Source of the DNA: Pithys albifrons albifrons
Taxonomy: Eukaryota; Chordata; Aves; Passeriformes; Thamnophilidae
Assembly (NCBI RefSeq): GCF_047495875.1
Contig: NC_092471.1
Location: 20,052,501 to 20,116,500 of the forward strand
DNA length: 64,000 nt
Direction of reading: 5' to 3'
Shown: one piece after another, positions 45,301 to 58,200 of the stretch
Layout: each line of letters opens with the position of its first letter
Position numbering within the stretch: the first letter of the stretch is position 1
Program-made: the position numbers and the translations under genes
Notes under the pieces: generated by a model
Database searches by the model: none
What the model was told of the DNA's origin: nothing
What the model saw: only the letters and a program-made list of their open reading frames with translations

Positions 45301-48300
45301 TCTAAACTGCATCAGAAAATTGTCTACAACCCACTACAGCAAAGGCTGCTCCTGGCCAATCCTGTGACTGAGCTGGCCCAGGAATCTCAAAGACTTCAAA
45401 ATTGAAGGCAAAATACTCAAGAAGGAAGGAAAAAAGAAACCAAATCAGTCCTGTGAGTGACTGAGAGGGAAGATACCTGCTTCCTAACTTACTTTTGTAC
45501 ACTGTGCCAAGCAGATAAGCAGCAAGGAAGACCTCAACCCAAGAGCTTGAGGACAGAAGATAAAACAGAAAATTGGAAAGGAAAGCTCTGCTCAGCAAGA
45601 AACAAGTCACTGAGTGAATCATCAGCACTACTTTAAACAGTGATAAAGAATTAAGGCCTGACTACAACACAGAGCATCAGAATACAAAGAAAACTGACCC
45701 TCCTTTCTGCATCTCCTGGCCATACCAGGCTACTCCTCCCTTTCTCTTTATATAAAACATTTTGCTACATCACTGATGAGAAAGACTATCCAGAACTGCT
45801 GTTGATCCCCATTAAAAAAAAATCTAAAGACAACTGCCTGAAAAGCACACCCTGTGCATTTTGAGCTCTCTGCCTTCATGCATGGCTGGTTCACAATGAA
45901 TTTCCAAACTGCTTTTTCTTCACACTACCCAAAGTTTAAAGGTAGATTCTAGCAAACATTCTGTTAAAAAGGAAGTCAGAGTCACAGCTACAAGGAAGAG
46001 AATGAGAGAAGCCTGGAAAAGTCCATGAAATAAAATGATTCCATGGTTTACCATATTCCATTTAAAGCAGTATTAATAGTTTATCATAACAGTCTCCTTT
46101 GAGTACTAACCTGACACTTGTCTCCTAAATAGTACTGTCTCCCAGCAAACACTGTGCAGTCAGTTTTCTGAAGCTCTAAAAATAAATGAATAAATAAGTA
46201 AAAAGGAAAAAGGCTTTAAACTACTGTTCTTTCTTCCTGTATCCTACAAGTACTTCTGGACAGCATCCAACTATAATTTATAGGTCAACTGAGTAAATGT
46301 TTCCTATGGATACCTGAAAATATTCCCCATAGTAACAGTGAAGTAACTGCAGATGTTCTAGAACAGACCATAACCAGGCTGAATCACAGATCAATAATAA
46401 CCAGATAATGCAGAAGCAGCACTACCACCCCAACACTACATTATCCTCTCTGGTGGCACAGAGTTAATCCTGCATTCAATGCAAAGCCTGGTATGGAGAA
46501 TTTGGGGCATGGCTTGTCTTGCCAGAGTCCTGGTGGCACTTGGCAAAAATGAAATGACATCCAGGAAAAGCTGAAGCTTCCTTGTTACTACATTTCAGTG
46601 AGTTTGTCTTCATTCCTTGCCTGGATTCCCTACACATCAGTATTCTACATAGATAATTGGTTACCATACTCTATTCCAAGAATTTTAATGACCCACATTA
46701 CTGCTCACACAGTCTCAAACTCCTGGAGTTCTTCAGTATGCAAAGCACTTCAGGTCACACATCAAGCATCACTTCAAAACTTGTCTTTCTTGGTCACTTC
46801 TTGCTTTACAGATCAGCCACAGTGTGTGCCAAAATGCAGCCAACACAACCCAAGCCACACAGACCATGAAATCCCTCCAGAATGTTGAAGTCCAGGAGAG
46901 CTGAGAAGCAGGAAACTCCTCTCATTTGATAGACCTCAATGCTAAATTTGAGATCTTCATTATCATACAATTCTGAGGCCAAAATCGTGCTCCAAAAAGA
47001 CACCCTCACACACACATGCCATAACTCAAAACTCCCAAGTTTAAGTGCTCTTCAGTACAACAGAATGGCAACACAGAGTTCTGCACTTTGCTTTGAGTCC
47101 TCCTATTCCCTGTACACAGTCAGTGAGCAGGAAAAGGCAGATTTTTAGCAGCCTTGTGCCATTACACAGAGCCAGAAGCTGTGCATTCTGTACTTGAACT
47201 GCAGACAAGAAACCAGGTATTAGCAAGGAACACGTCCTGCCTACAAATGTCTGCTGGGTTCATTTGTATCCTTCACATTTCAGTGGTGAAGAAACAGCTG
47301 CCAGAGGTTGCTAACACTAAGCCTAGTACAGGAAGAGTGTTTTGGCTTCCCTCTTTTCTCAGATACCTTTTCTACTCTCCAGCCAAACATCAAACTCCAC
47401 GTTTCGGTAGATGGAAGGGTCCAGTGACTTCAGCACTTTGTAAGGAACAGGCATCTTTGGAGGGTTTTCTGAAGGCTAAAAAGAACAGACTTGAAAGGCA
47501 GCATTAACAAGTGGGTCACTTTACAGTTTACAGATGCAATTTTCCACTATATTTCCCTAAAATCTAAAACACAAGAATATGAAAACACATTTAGGTATTC
47601 AGGTGTGGAACAAGCAGACTTTGGGAAGTAGAAACAGGCTCAAGAGTAACATCTGTCATGTTTATTACTCAAAAAGAATCAAAGGAAGCTGACCAGACCA
47701 ATGAAGCCATGACTACAAAAGTTGGTGAGAATTTCAGTTGTTATATCCAAAAATCAGCTTCTTGAAGAGTTTCTAGAACTGTTCTAAAGTGATTTATACA
47801 ATGGTCAAGACAAAAGTGAACAAGCTAAACCATTTCTGGGGGACAAATAAAAAACAGATCAGGAAACATCTGATAAGTTCCATCTTCCGGGGGAAATAAA
47901 CATCAGCTAGAGAAGAACTAGAGATCATTTCAAAAAGGTAAAAGGCTTATCACAATTTAATAGAAACTCACAGACAAAACCAAAAGACAAGCAGAGGAAA
48001 GAAATAAACCACGTACTTTCAAAAATCTGTTTTCAGAAAGTCAAAAAGAGGGTTTAGCCCTAACAAGGGGAACTTACAAGAGAAAAGAAAAAACCAAAAG
48101 CAAACTGTGAGGATTTCTGCACTGACTGACAAACCTTTTCTTCTTCAATGCCTTGTTTGAACTTAACTTCCTTTGGGCTGTCAGTATCATTGCCTTCCCA
48201 GTCTTCAACTCTAAGTAATTGAAAATAAGATTACAAAATATACAGCACACAATTTCTAGCCAGGATTCAAATCAACCAACTGTTCACACACCCTGAAAAG

Positions 48301-51300
48301 GCACCATGGTGCCATCAAGTGGTAGATTTTGCCTTAAACACTACCATGAGCAATGCAGTACAGGACAACCCTTTCCCAAGTCTGAAGAACAAAACCTTTA
48401 CTTGTTCCAACACCCACCCCAATGAAGGCACTGCTTGTGTTGGGAAAGGAGGAAGGTGATCCCACTGAGTTCTTGCACTGTCAAGTACAAGACACTGTTC
48501 TAGTCCCAGCAAACCAATGCTGCCTGCAAGCATTCAGTATTTACTGGCTAGAGGTGGCTCAGGACTTTCAGAGTAGAGTTAGAGAGGCTCAGAAGAGCAG
48601 GAATTCTCATTACAAACCCAAAAAAAACAAAAAGCCCCCAAACAAAAACACAAAAGCCCCCAAACAAAAACACAAAAGCCCCCAAACAAAAACACAAAAG
48701 CCCCCAAACAAAAACACAAAAGCCCCCAAACAAAAACACAAAAGCCCCCAAACAAAAACACAAAAGCCCCCAAACAAAAACACAAAAGCCCCCAAACAAA
48801 AACACAAAAGCCCCCAAACAAAAACACAAAAGCCCCCAAACAAAAAAAACCCCAAACAAAAAAAACAAAAAAAATCAAACAAAAAAACCCACAAAAAACT
48901 AAACAAAAAAACCAAACAAAGCTCTGATAAAATACAGAACAATTTTATTTACAAATAAGCTGTCATTTTACAGAGCAACACACAATACAGCCCACAGCAG
49001 AATATACTCAATTATGTGACACTTCCCAGCTCCAAGGAAAGCACAAAACAAACCAAGTATGTGGTGGAAGAGTATATGTTTGTGTCATGACTTAGGGGAA
49101 AAAAGGAGTTAATATTTCATAACAATTCAAAGAAACTTGGAAAAGTTGTCCTCTGCAAGGATTTTAATTTTTTTTTTTGGCTTCCCTTTTACCAGATCCC
49201 CTTCCCAAAGTACTACCTCTTTTCTGATGGATTTCTGGATCCTTTTTCCTGAAGACAACCAAAGTTTGCATCCTCACTTCCTCCACGGCCACTGTTTCTG
49301 TTCTTCTTGGATGCACTTCGGAACACCTCGACTGCAGACCTTAACTCTTCCCCATCCATGCCAAACACCTCTTTGTACAGGATCTCATACAACACAGCTG
49401 GGCAACAAAAAGCTCAGAAATAGGAGATTCATAACAACTGCTGCAATTCTCAAGACAAGCATTATCTTCAGGTATAGCTACATTTACAAGGCACTAGTTA
49501 TATTCAATTTAATTAAGGAGAAGATCATAAAGTAATTTCACTGGGAAAGGGATCTCTGGAAGTCATTTGGTCCAATACACCCCCCCTTAACAGACAGAAA
49601 AATAATGTATGTTGTATTAACATAAGGGAGTTTCCATCTCTCTCCTCCCCATCTCTAAAAGCTGAAACAAACCTTGCCTTTACATATGAAAACATGGAAT
49701 TCTCTATCAAAGAAAAATGATTTCAAGTTTACCCTGGCAAATAGCAGCACTTTCCTGAAATTGTTTTGTATACACAGAGTCATAATGGCCGTTGCTGGAA
49801 CAACACAGTAAAATCTGGGAAAATAAAAAAAAAAAAGAAACAAAAAAAAAGAGGGCTTTAAGGCTGGAATGATGTAAATCCAAATTCTTTCTCCCTGATA
49901 TCCTGGCTCCACGCTACATTTTTCTTCCATTCTATAGCTGACACCAACTCATCAAGAAAACAACAAATATTCTCAATATAAATATGGAAAAAGCTGCAGA
50001 ATCAGCTTAAAACTGAATCCTAGGTAAGGTCTCTAAATAACTTTGCCTCTCATACAAAACCCATCACTTTGTACATCCTGCTGTGCTAAACATGAAATAG
50101 GAGTTTGCTTCCAGCTTACCTGCAAGATCACCAGTTCCTCAAGAGGTAGAAGAAATACAAGCCATTTAAAGCAGCACCCCTAAGACACACTGTCCAAGAG
50201 GCAAAGGCACTTTTCATCCTTCTTTACCTGAGGGACTAGAAGAGCATTTACTTCTCTAGTCCTCAAAGCCTCACTTTTAATAAGCAGCCCCGTGCTGCCT
50301 TTGGAAGGGATGCACCCTTTGTGCTGGGGAGGCACTGGCACACCAGGGCAGTGTGTGCCATCCAACCCTGCCCGTGCCCACGGCCACAGCCAACTGCAAC
50401 AAGCAGAGGCTGCCAGGCAGCTCCCAGCAAGGAGATTTCCCAGGAAACCACCAGGAGCTGGGATGTCAGGGCTCTCAGCTCGGTCAGCACTGGGTATTTT
50501 GCCAACAGCGGCTCTCCCCTCCCCGTGAGGAGGAGGAACATCAGAAGGAGCACAGTGTAATGAGCACAGTGTAATGACAGAGCTGCCGACACTGACTGAG
50601 AGCTCTGGTGGGGAGGCCTTGGAGAAAAAACACACATTTAGACCATAATGCTGGATTTTTTAAACTCAGCTTATTCTGGAATTCAATTAAGCTACACAGG
50701 AGAGTACAAAGAACAAGAAATAAGTGTGTGGAAACAAAGCCAGCAATACTAATCAGCAGAGATCAACAGCTGCAGGAGCACAGATGCAGAGCAGAGGAGC
50801 CACTTGGGCAAATGGAACAGCCCACTCTGAAATCCACACCACAGCAACTTCCCTGGCACCTTCACTGAACCAGCCACATCTCACAGCTGCAGAAAACACA
50901 AGAGGGCTCAGAGGGAAGGGAGCACTCTGTATTTCTCCTTCATGTTCCTTTCTTTTGCCCCCAGCAGTAATTCTGATATAGACAAGGTGTTCCATCCCTA
51001 ACTGGCACAGAAATAGCTTAATCTAAAAGCCATTTACTTCTTCTTTTCAAGAAAAAAAACCTGCACACCTCATCCGACTTCTGCAAGAGGCACTAGGGGT
51101 GAGGAGAGCACCTTCTCTTTGCCAATATGAGAAATGTACCTTGTTGTAACTCAACACATTCCATTCTACACTGTCAGATCATTCCAATTTGCCTTGGGAA
51201 GTGTTTTTGCATAAAGATTTCAGAAACATGAAAGAATATGCTGGAGTTGTGATGTTGCCTCTTCCTGCCAGTGAAACTTTTAAGCTGGAGTAAGAGAATG

Positions 51301-54300
51301 GCAGAGGAACAGCACACGAATCCATCCCTCAGATGGGAATCAAAGCTCCTATAACTGAGTTAACTGTTGTGCAAATGCTGTGCTTTTTCTACTTGGGGTT
51401 CTGTTCAAGTATGCAAGAGCACTGGAGTTTTAAGAACTCAATTCCAGTGGCAAGATTTTCCAGCTGAGGAGAACTGAAGGTAACCAGATATCAGGGGTAG
51501 GAGAAAATTGCCCTCACTTCTCACCTTGTCTTCAAAGCCATTGTCTGTAGCACATGTGGGTGCCTTTCCAGGGTGCCGGTACAGAACAAAGTCTCGCCTA
51601 GATAAGCAGAGGAAAAACAAGACTTTTAGTAGAATCACATCATAAAGAATTTTGCAGGGAGCTGTTTAGAGAATGCACTTTTTATCCACAGAAAAATCAT
51701 GCAAAGCACTTCTCCTGGTAAGCAAATGCTACCATAAAGCAATGGCCAGATGAGTAACCACCACCCATCTTGAAAGATAAATTCTCTGTGAAAGCCCATG
51801 ACGTTTATTCACTGATTAAATCAAAGTACTTATGCTTACAGAAGGATGCTCTGACATTCAGATAAATTGGGTTTTTATAATTTACAAGACAATCACTAAG
51901 TGATTTGGTCACCCTGCAAAAGGACTAGAACCCCAGTACACAGAGTTAGTAACTCTTGCCAAACTTCAGTTTGTTCCTTTAGTATTGGGGCAGAACAAGC
52001 CCTCAAAGGGACGGTTCTTTTTTCTATTCCTGGAGCTCCAGGCTGCTTGTCACAGGATAGCAGCGTTCTGAGCAAGGCATCAGCACCTATGCAAGCTTAC
52101 ACTGACCTTTGAAATAAGTATTAGGGTTTACACACCAGGTAGGGCAAGCGTTCTTCATTACTGGTGCATCAAGAACACTTACACGAGTTTTAGGCAATTT
52201 TTCCAACTATCACAGTGTTTCCACTACAGACAGCTCTCCTTGGTTTTGCCCATTTTCCATCCTTCAGTCACTAGAAAGTTTAACATCAGCAAAAAGATAA
52301 CAGGCAAACATCACTGGAAACTGACCCTGCCCTTAATCCACAGGGGCTGTGATGGCACCATTAGCTGTTAATTAAGGAACCCTGTTAGGGAAGCATTTCT
52401 CACCAGGTTTCACCCATTCACATCTCAGCGACAATCAATTAACAGGATTCCGAGGTCAGAACATCCACACCATCAACTCCAAACCAAGAAAACTTGAGAA
52501 AGACATACTTACTTGTACATGATTGACAAAGCACTTATTTCCAGCTGGCCAGCACTTTCCTATGCAAGATTATAAAGATTCTATGAGACAGAGGCACCTT
52601 CAACACCAACCACTCTATTCTAGCTCCCTGTAGTATTACAGCACCTATCCAAACTCATCAGTTTGTTGAGACAATCAATCAATGCACTGGAAGATGAGCT
52701 ATTAGGATTTGGGAGAGAGCACAGGATAGTGTGTGAAAGGGGTTTGCAAGATGTGACAGCCACAGTGTCCAAAATTAATAAGATGCAGTTCTGGCAGCAG
52801 CTCTTAAACACATCGCTAGAGATACACTTATTTTTAAATTAAACCCACATTTTTTTCAGAGATTGCTGCATTCCCCAAGCTTACAGGCTAAGACTACAGA
52901 AATAAAAGTTTGAACTCTGGTATTTGAACCTGAGGTTGAAGGAAGAAGCAGGGGATTACAAAGCCTGATGAACATGTTAAGTGAAGTATACTCCATTTTT
53001 TTTGCTTTTTTCTTCATAGATAGAATGGCAGTTTTGAGTAAGCTTTTACTGTCTGGCTTGCAAAGATTGCTTTGCACCCACCCAAATTCCCCAGTAAAAG
53101 TGATACTGTTTATACACATGCAGTTTATTCAGTATTCCTTACACAAATGACACCCTAGGATTGGGGTGCATCTGAAAAAAGAAAAGCAAACTCAAATAAC
53201 TGCACTTTGAACTATTGCCTAACTAGCTTCCTAGTTTAGTCTCTTGACGAGTATTCCATCAGCTCTTACCTGTGGATCTGCAAGTCGTTCTAGGTATTTT
53301 TCAAACGAGCCTTCCACATACTTTCAACAAAAAAGAAAACAAATATAAAAACTGAGGCAACTGGCAAGCAAAGGTAAATGTAAACACAACAACCACTAGG
53401 CCGTTGTATGGAGGGGGCAGAGCAGGGAACAGGCACCAAATTTCAGACTAGTCTGCCAATTCCTATCAGTTTTGAGTTCTGAAGGGCTGTGGCCTAACCA
53501 AGGGTATGATTTCAGCTCTTCCCTGCCTTAAATCACGGGAATAATTTGGGGTACCAATGTGGAAACACCAAGGGATTTGAAAAAATATTAAAAGCACAAG
53601 TCAGTGACCCAGACTCCGTGGCCCTCCTGGTTTCGATTACACATTTGGATGTGATTACAGGCGGAAAAAAGCAAACAAAACCCTGAAACACAACCCCCCA
53701 AACCACACGAACATCATCTGTACCCACAAAAAGCCACCCAAAACCCCACGACTTCACGCAACGATTTGACACATACTGGAATCCCTCACCATCATTTGGT
53801 ATTTGTTCCTTACTCTGAAGTCCTATGTATTTCCTACTAATTCCCGGGACAGCTGCTCCATAGAGATTACACACAACTCCCACTTTGTTACCTGCGTTTC
53901 AGTCACCTGGAGTGTGATCCCGATCCCAATCCCAACAAGGTATTTTGCCATTCCCATCCTCTCACACACATCCCGTTCTCAGCGCTGGTCCCGAGGGTGT
54001 ATCCAGAGCTGAGCCCTCCCCTCCCAAAGCTCTTCCCAGCGAACTGCACTCCCCACTTACAGATTGGAACTTGGCCCGGTGCTGCCTCATAAAGGACACA
54101 CACGCTTTCCTGACTTCCAAGTGATGAATTTGAGTCAAGAACAGCTGGAAAAAAAATAAAAAGTAAGCTTTCCTGACTTCCGAGGGATGAATTTAAGACA
54201 AAAACAGCTGGGAAAAAAAGTTACAAAGGGATGAAGGAGAACACCTCAGAGTTTATGTTTCGCGCCAGGCTTATTTTACCCGTAGTTTATAAAGACCAAA

Positions 54301-55299
54301 AGCACCACAAAGGAGACCGGCCGCGGACACGGCGTTCTCCTAATCCAGGGGAAATCATCAGGCTGTACAGTTGCGTACGGGTCATTTTTGTTGATTCCCA
54401 AAGTTTACCCCAAGTACTTTATGGGGAACAACGCGGGGGCTCCGGCGCAGCCCAGCCCAGCCTGAGGCGCCCCCGTTGCCCCGGCCCGGGCTCTGCCCGC
54501 GGGCTCCGAGACGGCTCCGAAGAGGTTACAAAGGAACGAAGGAGAACATCTCAGAGTTTATTTTGTGCTTCGCACGAGGCTTATTTTACCCATAGTTTGT
54601 AAAGACCAACAGCACCACAGGGGAGAGACAGCGCGGAGGGCTAAGAACGATCCCCGCGCCTCGGGCTGGGCACGGGGGGCTCCGGCACAGCCCGGCCCGG
54701 CTCACGGCGACTCAGCTCAGCACAGTTCGGCTCGGCTCACCCCGGCTCGGGTGGGCTCACTCAGCTCAGCACAGCCCGGCTCGGCTCAGCCCGGCTCGGG
54801 TGGGCTCACTCAGCTCAGCACAGCCCGGCTCGGCTCACCCCGGCTCGGGTGGGCTCACTCAGCTCAGCACAGCCCGGCTCGGCTCACCCCGGCTCGGGTG
54901 GGCTCACTCAGCTCAGCACAGCCCGGCTCGGCTCAGCCCGGCTCGGGTGGGCTCACTCAGCTCAGCACAGCCCGGCTCGGCTCAGCCCGGCTCGGGTGGG
55001 CTCACTCAGCTCAGCTCAGCACAGCCCGGCTCGGCTCACCCCGGCTCGGGTGGGCTCACTCAGCTCAGCTCAGCACAGCCCGGCTCGGCTCACCCCGGCT
55101 CGGGTGGGCTCACTCAGCTCAGCACAGCCCGGCTCGGCTCAGCCCGGCTCCTGCCCACCTGCTCCGAGACGGCTCTGAAGAGGCACGAGGCGTCCTTGGC
55201 CGTCATCTTGCGGTAGAGCCCCAGGCTCGCTAGATACTCGTCCATGGCCACCTCGCTGAAGGACTTCTGCCCGAAGTACTTCTTGCAGCCCCTCCGCAT
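33049..55299 (-). CDS. ALG13: ALG13 OTU-Tudor product, 23 exons
   Basis: The pieces sum to 2592 nt: 863 codons plus TAA at 33051-33049. Start chosen: ATG at 55299-55297 ([14 protein letters not shown]), A at -3, with an in-frame TAG upstream at 55347-55345. The OTU cysteine-protease-like fold covers roughly residues 20-160, with Asp36 and Cys39 in KDASCLFR and His142 in NGHYDSVY, so the catalytic triad positions are kept. A Tudor domain lies around residues 285-345 ([21 protein letters not shown], split by an intron). The rest is Arg/Gly/Ser/Pro-rich low-complexity sequence ending HGMPQGM. Its in vivo deubiquitinase role is not settled. Each exon border is AG/GT and phases agree throughout. 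Confidence 0.9.
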
Positions 55300-58200
55300 C
55301 TTCCTGGCTCCGCTCGGCGCGGGGAACTGCACGCGCGACCGCTGCTAATGAGGGCCCGCTGATGAGGGCCCGCTAATGAGGGGCCGCGCCCACCTGTGGC
55401 ACCCCCCCGGCGGGACCCCCGGGGCAGCTCCGGCTCCGGTTTCAGGCGCCTGTCCCAGCGCCCGCCGAGGACATTCGAAGCTGTCCCAGATGCAGCTCCA
55501 GCCGCGGGTGCGCTGCCTCCTCCCGTTGCTGACCCTGGCTAAGCTGAACCCCCTCCAGCTCCATCGCTCGACGCCCCTGACCCGCATAACCAGTGGAGAC
55601 ATGGGCCCAGGTGGCTTCTCAGCATTCCCTGTGACATCCCTGTGACATCCCTGCACGCCTCTGACCCGCATAACCAGCAGGAGCATCAGCCCAGCTGGTA
55701 ACTTGGCATTCCCCGTGACATCCCTGTTGGTTACTCATCATTCCCTGTGATATTCCCTGTGCACTGAGGCCAACATCAGCAAATTTGCTGATGACACCAA
55801 GTAGGGAGGGCAGGAGGGCTCTGCAGAGGGATCTGGACAGGCTGGAGGGATGGGCTGAAGTTCACCAAGGCCAATTGGAGGTCCTGCCCTTTGGCCACAC
55901 CAATCCCCTGCAGCAGCACAGGGTGGGCACAGAGTGGCTGGAGAGGGACGGGGCAAAGGGACCTGGGGGTTGGATTGGCAGGAGGCTGAAGATGAGCCAG
56001 CAGAGTGTGCCCAGGTGGGCAAGAGGGCCAATGGCATTGTGGCCTGGCTCAGCAATGGGGTGGCAGCAGGCCCAGGGCAGTGACCCTTCCCCTGGACTCA
56101 GCACTGGGGAGGCCACACCTGGAGTGTTGTGTTCAGTTCTGGGCCCCTCAGGTCAGGAAAGAGATTGAGGGGCTGGAGCGGGGCCAGAGAAGAGCAACGA
56201 GGCTGGAGAAGGGACTGGATGTGGCACTGAGTGTCCTCTGAAACACCTCCAGGGACAGAGAATCCAACATGTCTTGATCCAACCCCACTGTGATCACCAG
56301 CCCAGGGCACAGAGTGCCCTGGGCTGGTGATCACAGTAGGGTTGGGTCAAGAGTTGGACTTGGAGATCTCAGAGGTCTCTTCCAACCCAACAGAGAAGAG
56401 CAACGAGGCTGGAGAAGGGACTGGAGCACAAGTGCTGTGGGGAGAGGCTGAGGGAGCCGGGGGTGTTCAGCCTGGAGAAGAGGAGGCTCAGAGGTGACCT
56501 CAGCACTGTCTGGAACTCCCTGAAGGGAAGTTCTGGCCAGGTGGGGGTTGGTCTCTTCTCCCAGGCAACCAGCAGGAGAACAAGAGGGCAGGGGCTTGAG
56601 CTCTGCCAGGGGAGGTTTAGGTTGGATATCAGAAATTCATTCCAGAGTGAGTGGTCAAGCACTGGAATGGCCTGCCCAGAGAGGGGGTGGATTCCCCATC
56701 CCTGGAGGTTTTTAACCTGAGCTTGGCTGTGACACTGAGTGCCATGATCTGGTAAAGGGACTGGAGTTGGACCAAGGGTTGGACTTGATAATCTTAGAGG
56801 TCTTTTCCAACCCAATCAATTCTATGATTCTGTCCCTGCACACTCCTGATCACAGAACCAGTGGGAGGAACATGAGCCCAGTTGGTTACTCAGCATTCCC
56901 TGTTCCATCCCTGCACACTCCTGACCTACATAACCAGTGGGGACATCAGCCCAGTTGGTTACTCAGCATTCCCTGTGCCATCCCTGTTGGTTACTCAGCA
57001 TTCCCTGTGCCATCCCTGCACACTCCCAGGCTGCAGACAAGTTGCTGGCAGTAAATTTGAAGTAACAGCTCTAAGGAAGTGAAAATCTTAGTTGTTCCAA
57101 ATAAAGTACTTGGGGTAAGCTTTGGGAATCAGCAAAAATGACCCACACACAACTGTACAGCCTGATTTATTCCACTGCATTAGGAGAATGCCTCTATGTA
57201 CATTAATTAGCTAATAAAAATTGCACTTAAACAGCAGATGCACCAATTGAGAAGTTCCTTCTTGTTGTTTTAAACATCAACAAAAAACCCCAAACAAATA
57301 ATGTAGTTGCAGGAGGAGAAATTGGCTCCAACAGTGCACTTCCACAATTCTAGAGCTCTACAAACCAAAGGGCTTGCATGAACATTTGTAAGCCCTTCAA
57401 TTTTCCAAGTATTTACCAAAACAAATCCATGTAGCATCAACATAGCTGACCATTCAATGGTTTAAATGGGAAGCTCCAGTCAGCACCATAGAATCAGAAT
57501 AGTTTGGGTTGGAAGAGACCTTAAAGATCATCTCATTCCAACACCTGCCATGGGCAGGGGCACCTTCCACTGTCCCAGGTTGCTCCAAGCCCTGTCCAGC
57601 CTGGTCTTGGACCCTCCCAGGGATGGGGCAGCCACAGCTGCTCTGGGCACCTGTGCCAGGGCTTGCCCACCCTCACAGAGAATTCCTCCCCAATATCTCA
57701 TCTAAATAGGAAATACTGGGCTTTACAAGTCACTCAGTATGGGATAACACTGTGTATTGCCAAGCCCATTCCTCTGCTCTCCTGTTTTACTTTGGCAGTA
57801 AATCACCCAACCCCAGGTGAGCTGGTGGGCAGTTTGGCACCAAGTTTGCAGTTCTTGACTTTTCTCACCCAGATTCACCACATGCCCCCCTTTCTCTTTA
57901 ACAGGCTTAAATTTCTTAAGTTCTCATGACAATGTTTCTGTAAACACACAAAGAAGCATCTCCTTATTTGTAGGTCACCACAGGAATAACAACAAAACCA
58001 AGTTAATTCCACCTGTCCTTGACATAGTGGTCAAGACATCATTATGGACACACCATGGCTCTTAGAAGTAGTTTAGCTTGTCCTCATCACTGGAATTACC
58101 ATCCCAGTGGAGATTTTGTGATGTAAATGCCAGTGCATGAAACTAGATGGTTCATACTCTTCCTCTCCTGGTTGGCACTGTGCTCTTTTAAGCACAAAGC

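Larger units (their letters stand above)
45291..53269 (-). other. ALG13 introns between L11 and L3, mostly unique sequence
   Basis: Apart from the 22-bp array and the exons, nothing is recognised in 45291-46110, 46176-47366, 47476-48134, 49815-51524, 51598-52512 and 52560-53269. A weak CR1-like trace lies at 49530-49570. Confidence 0.5.
54330..57192. repeat. Inverted repeat of about 105 bp around the OTU exon
   Basis: The reverse complement of 54330-54437 matches 57088-57192: shared blocks include AAAGTACTTGGGGTAA, CTTTGGGAATCA, CAAAAATGACCC, CAACTGTACAGCCTGAT and ATTAGGAGAA. The arms flank the OTU exon, its CpG island and a CR1. Confidence 0.85.

Noticed and set aside
55300..55332. GTG at 55332 as the start of the OTU product
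   Set aside because: GTG starts are not expected in vertebrate nuclear genes; the first ATG is at 55299 with A at -3 and aligns with the mammalian MHKGWKNYC segment.
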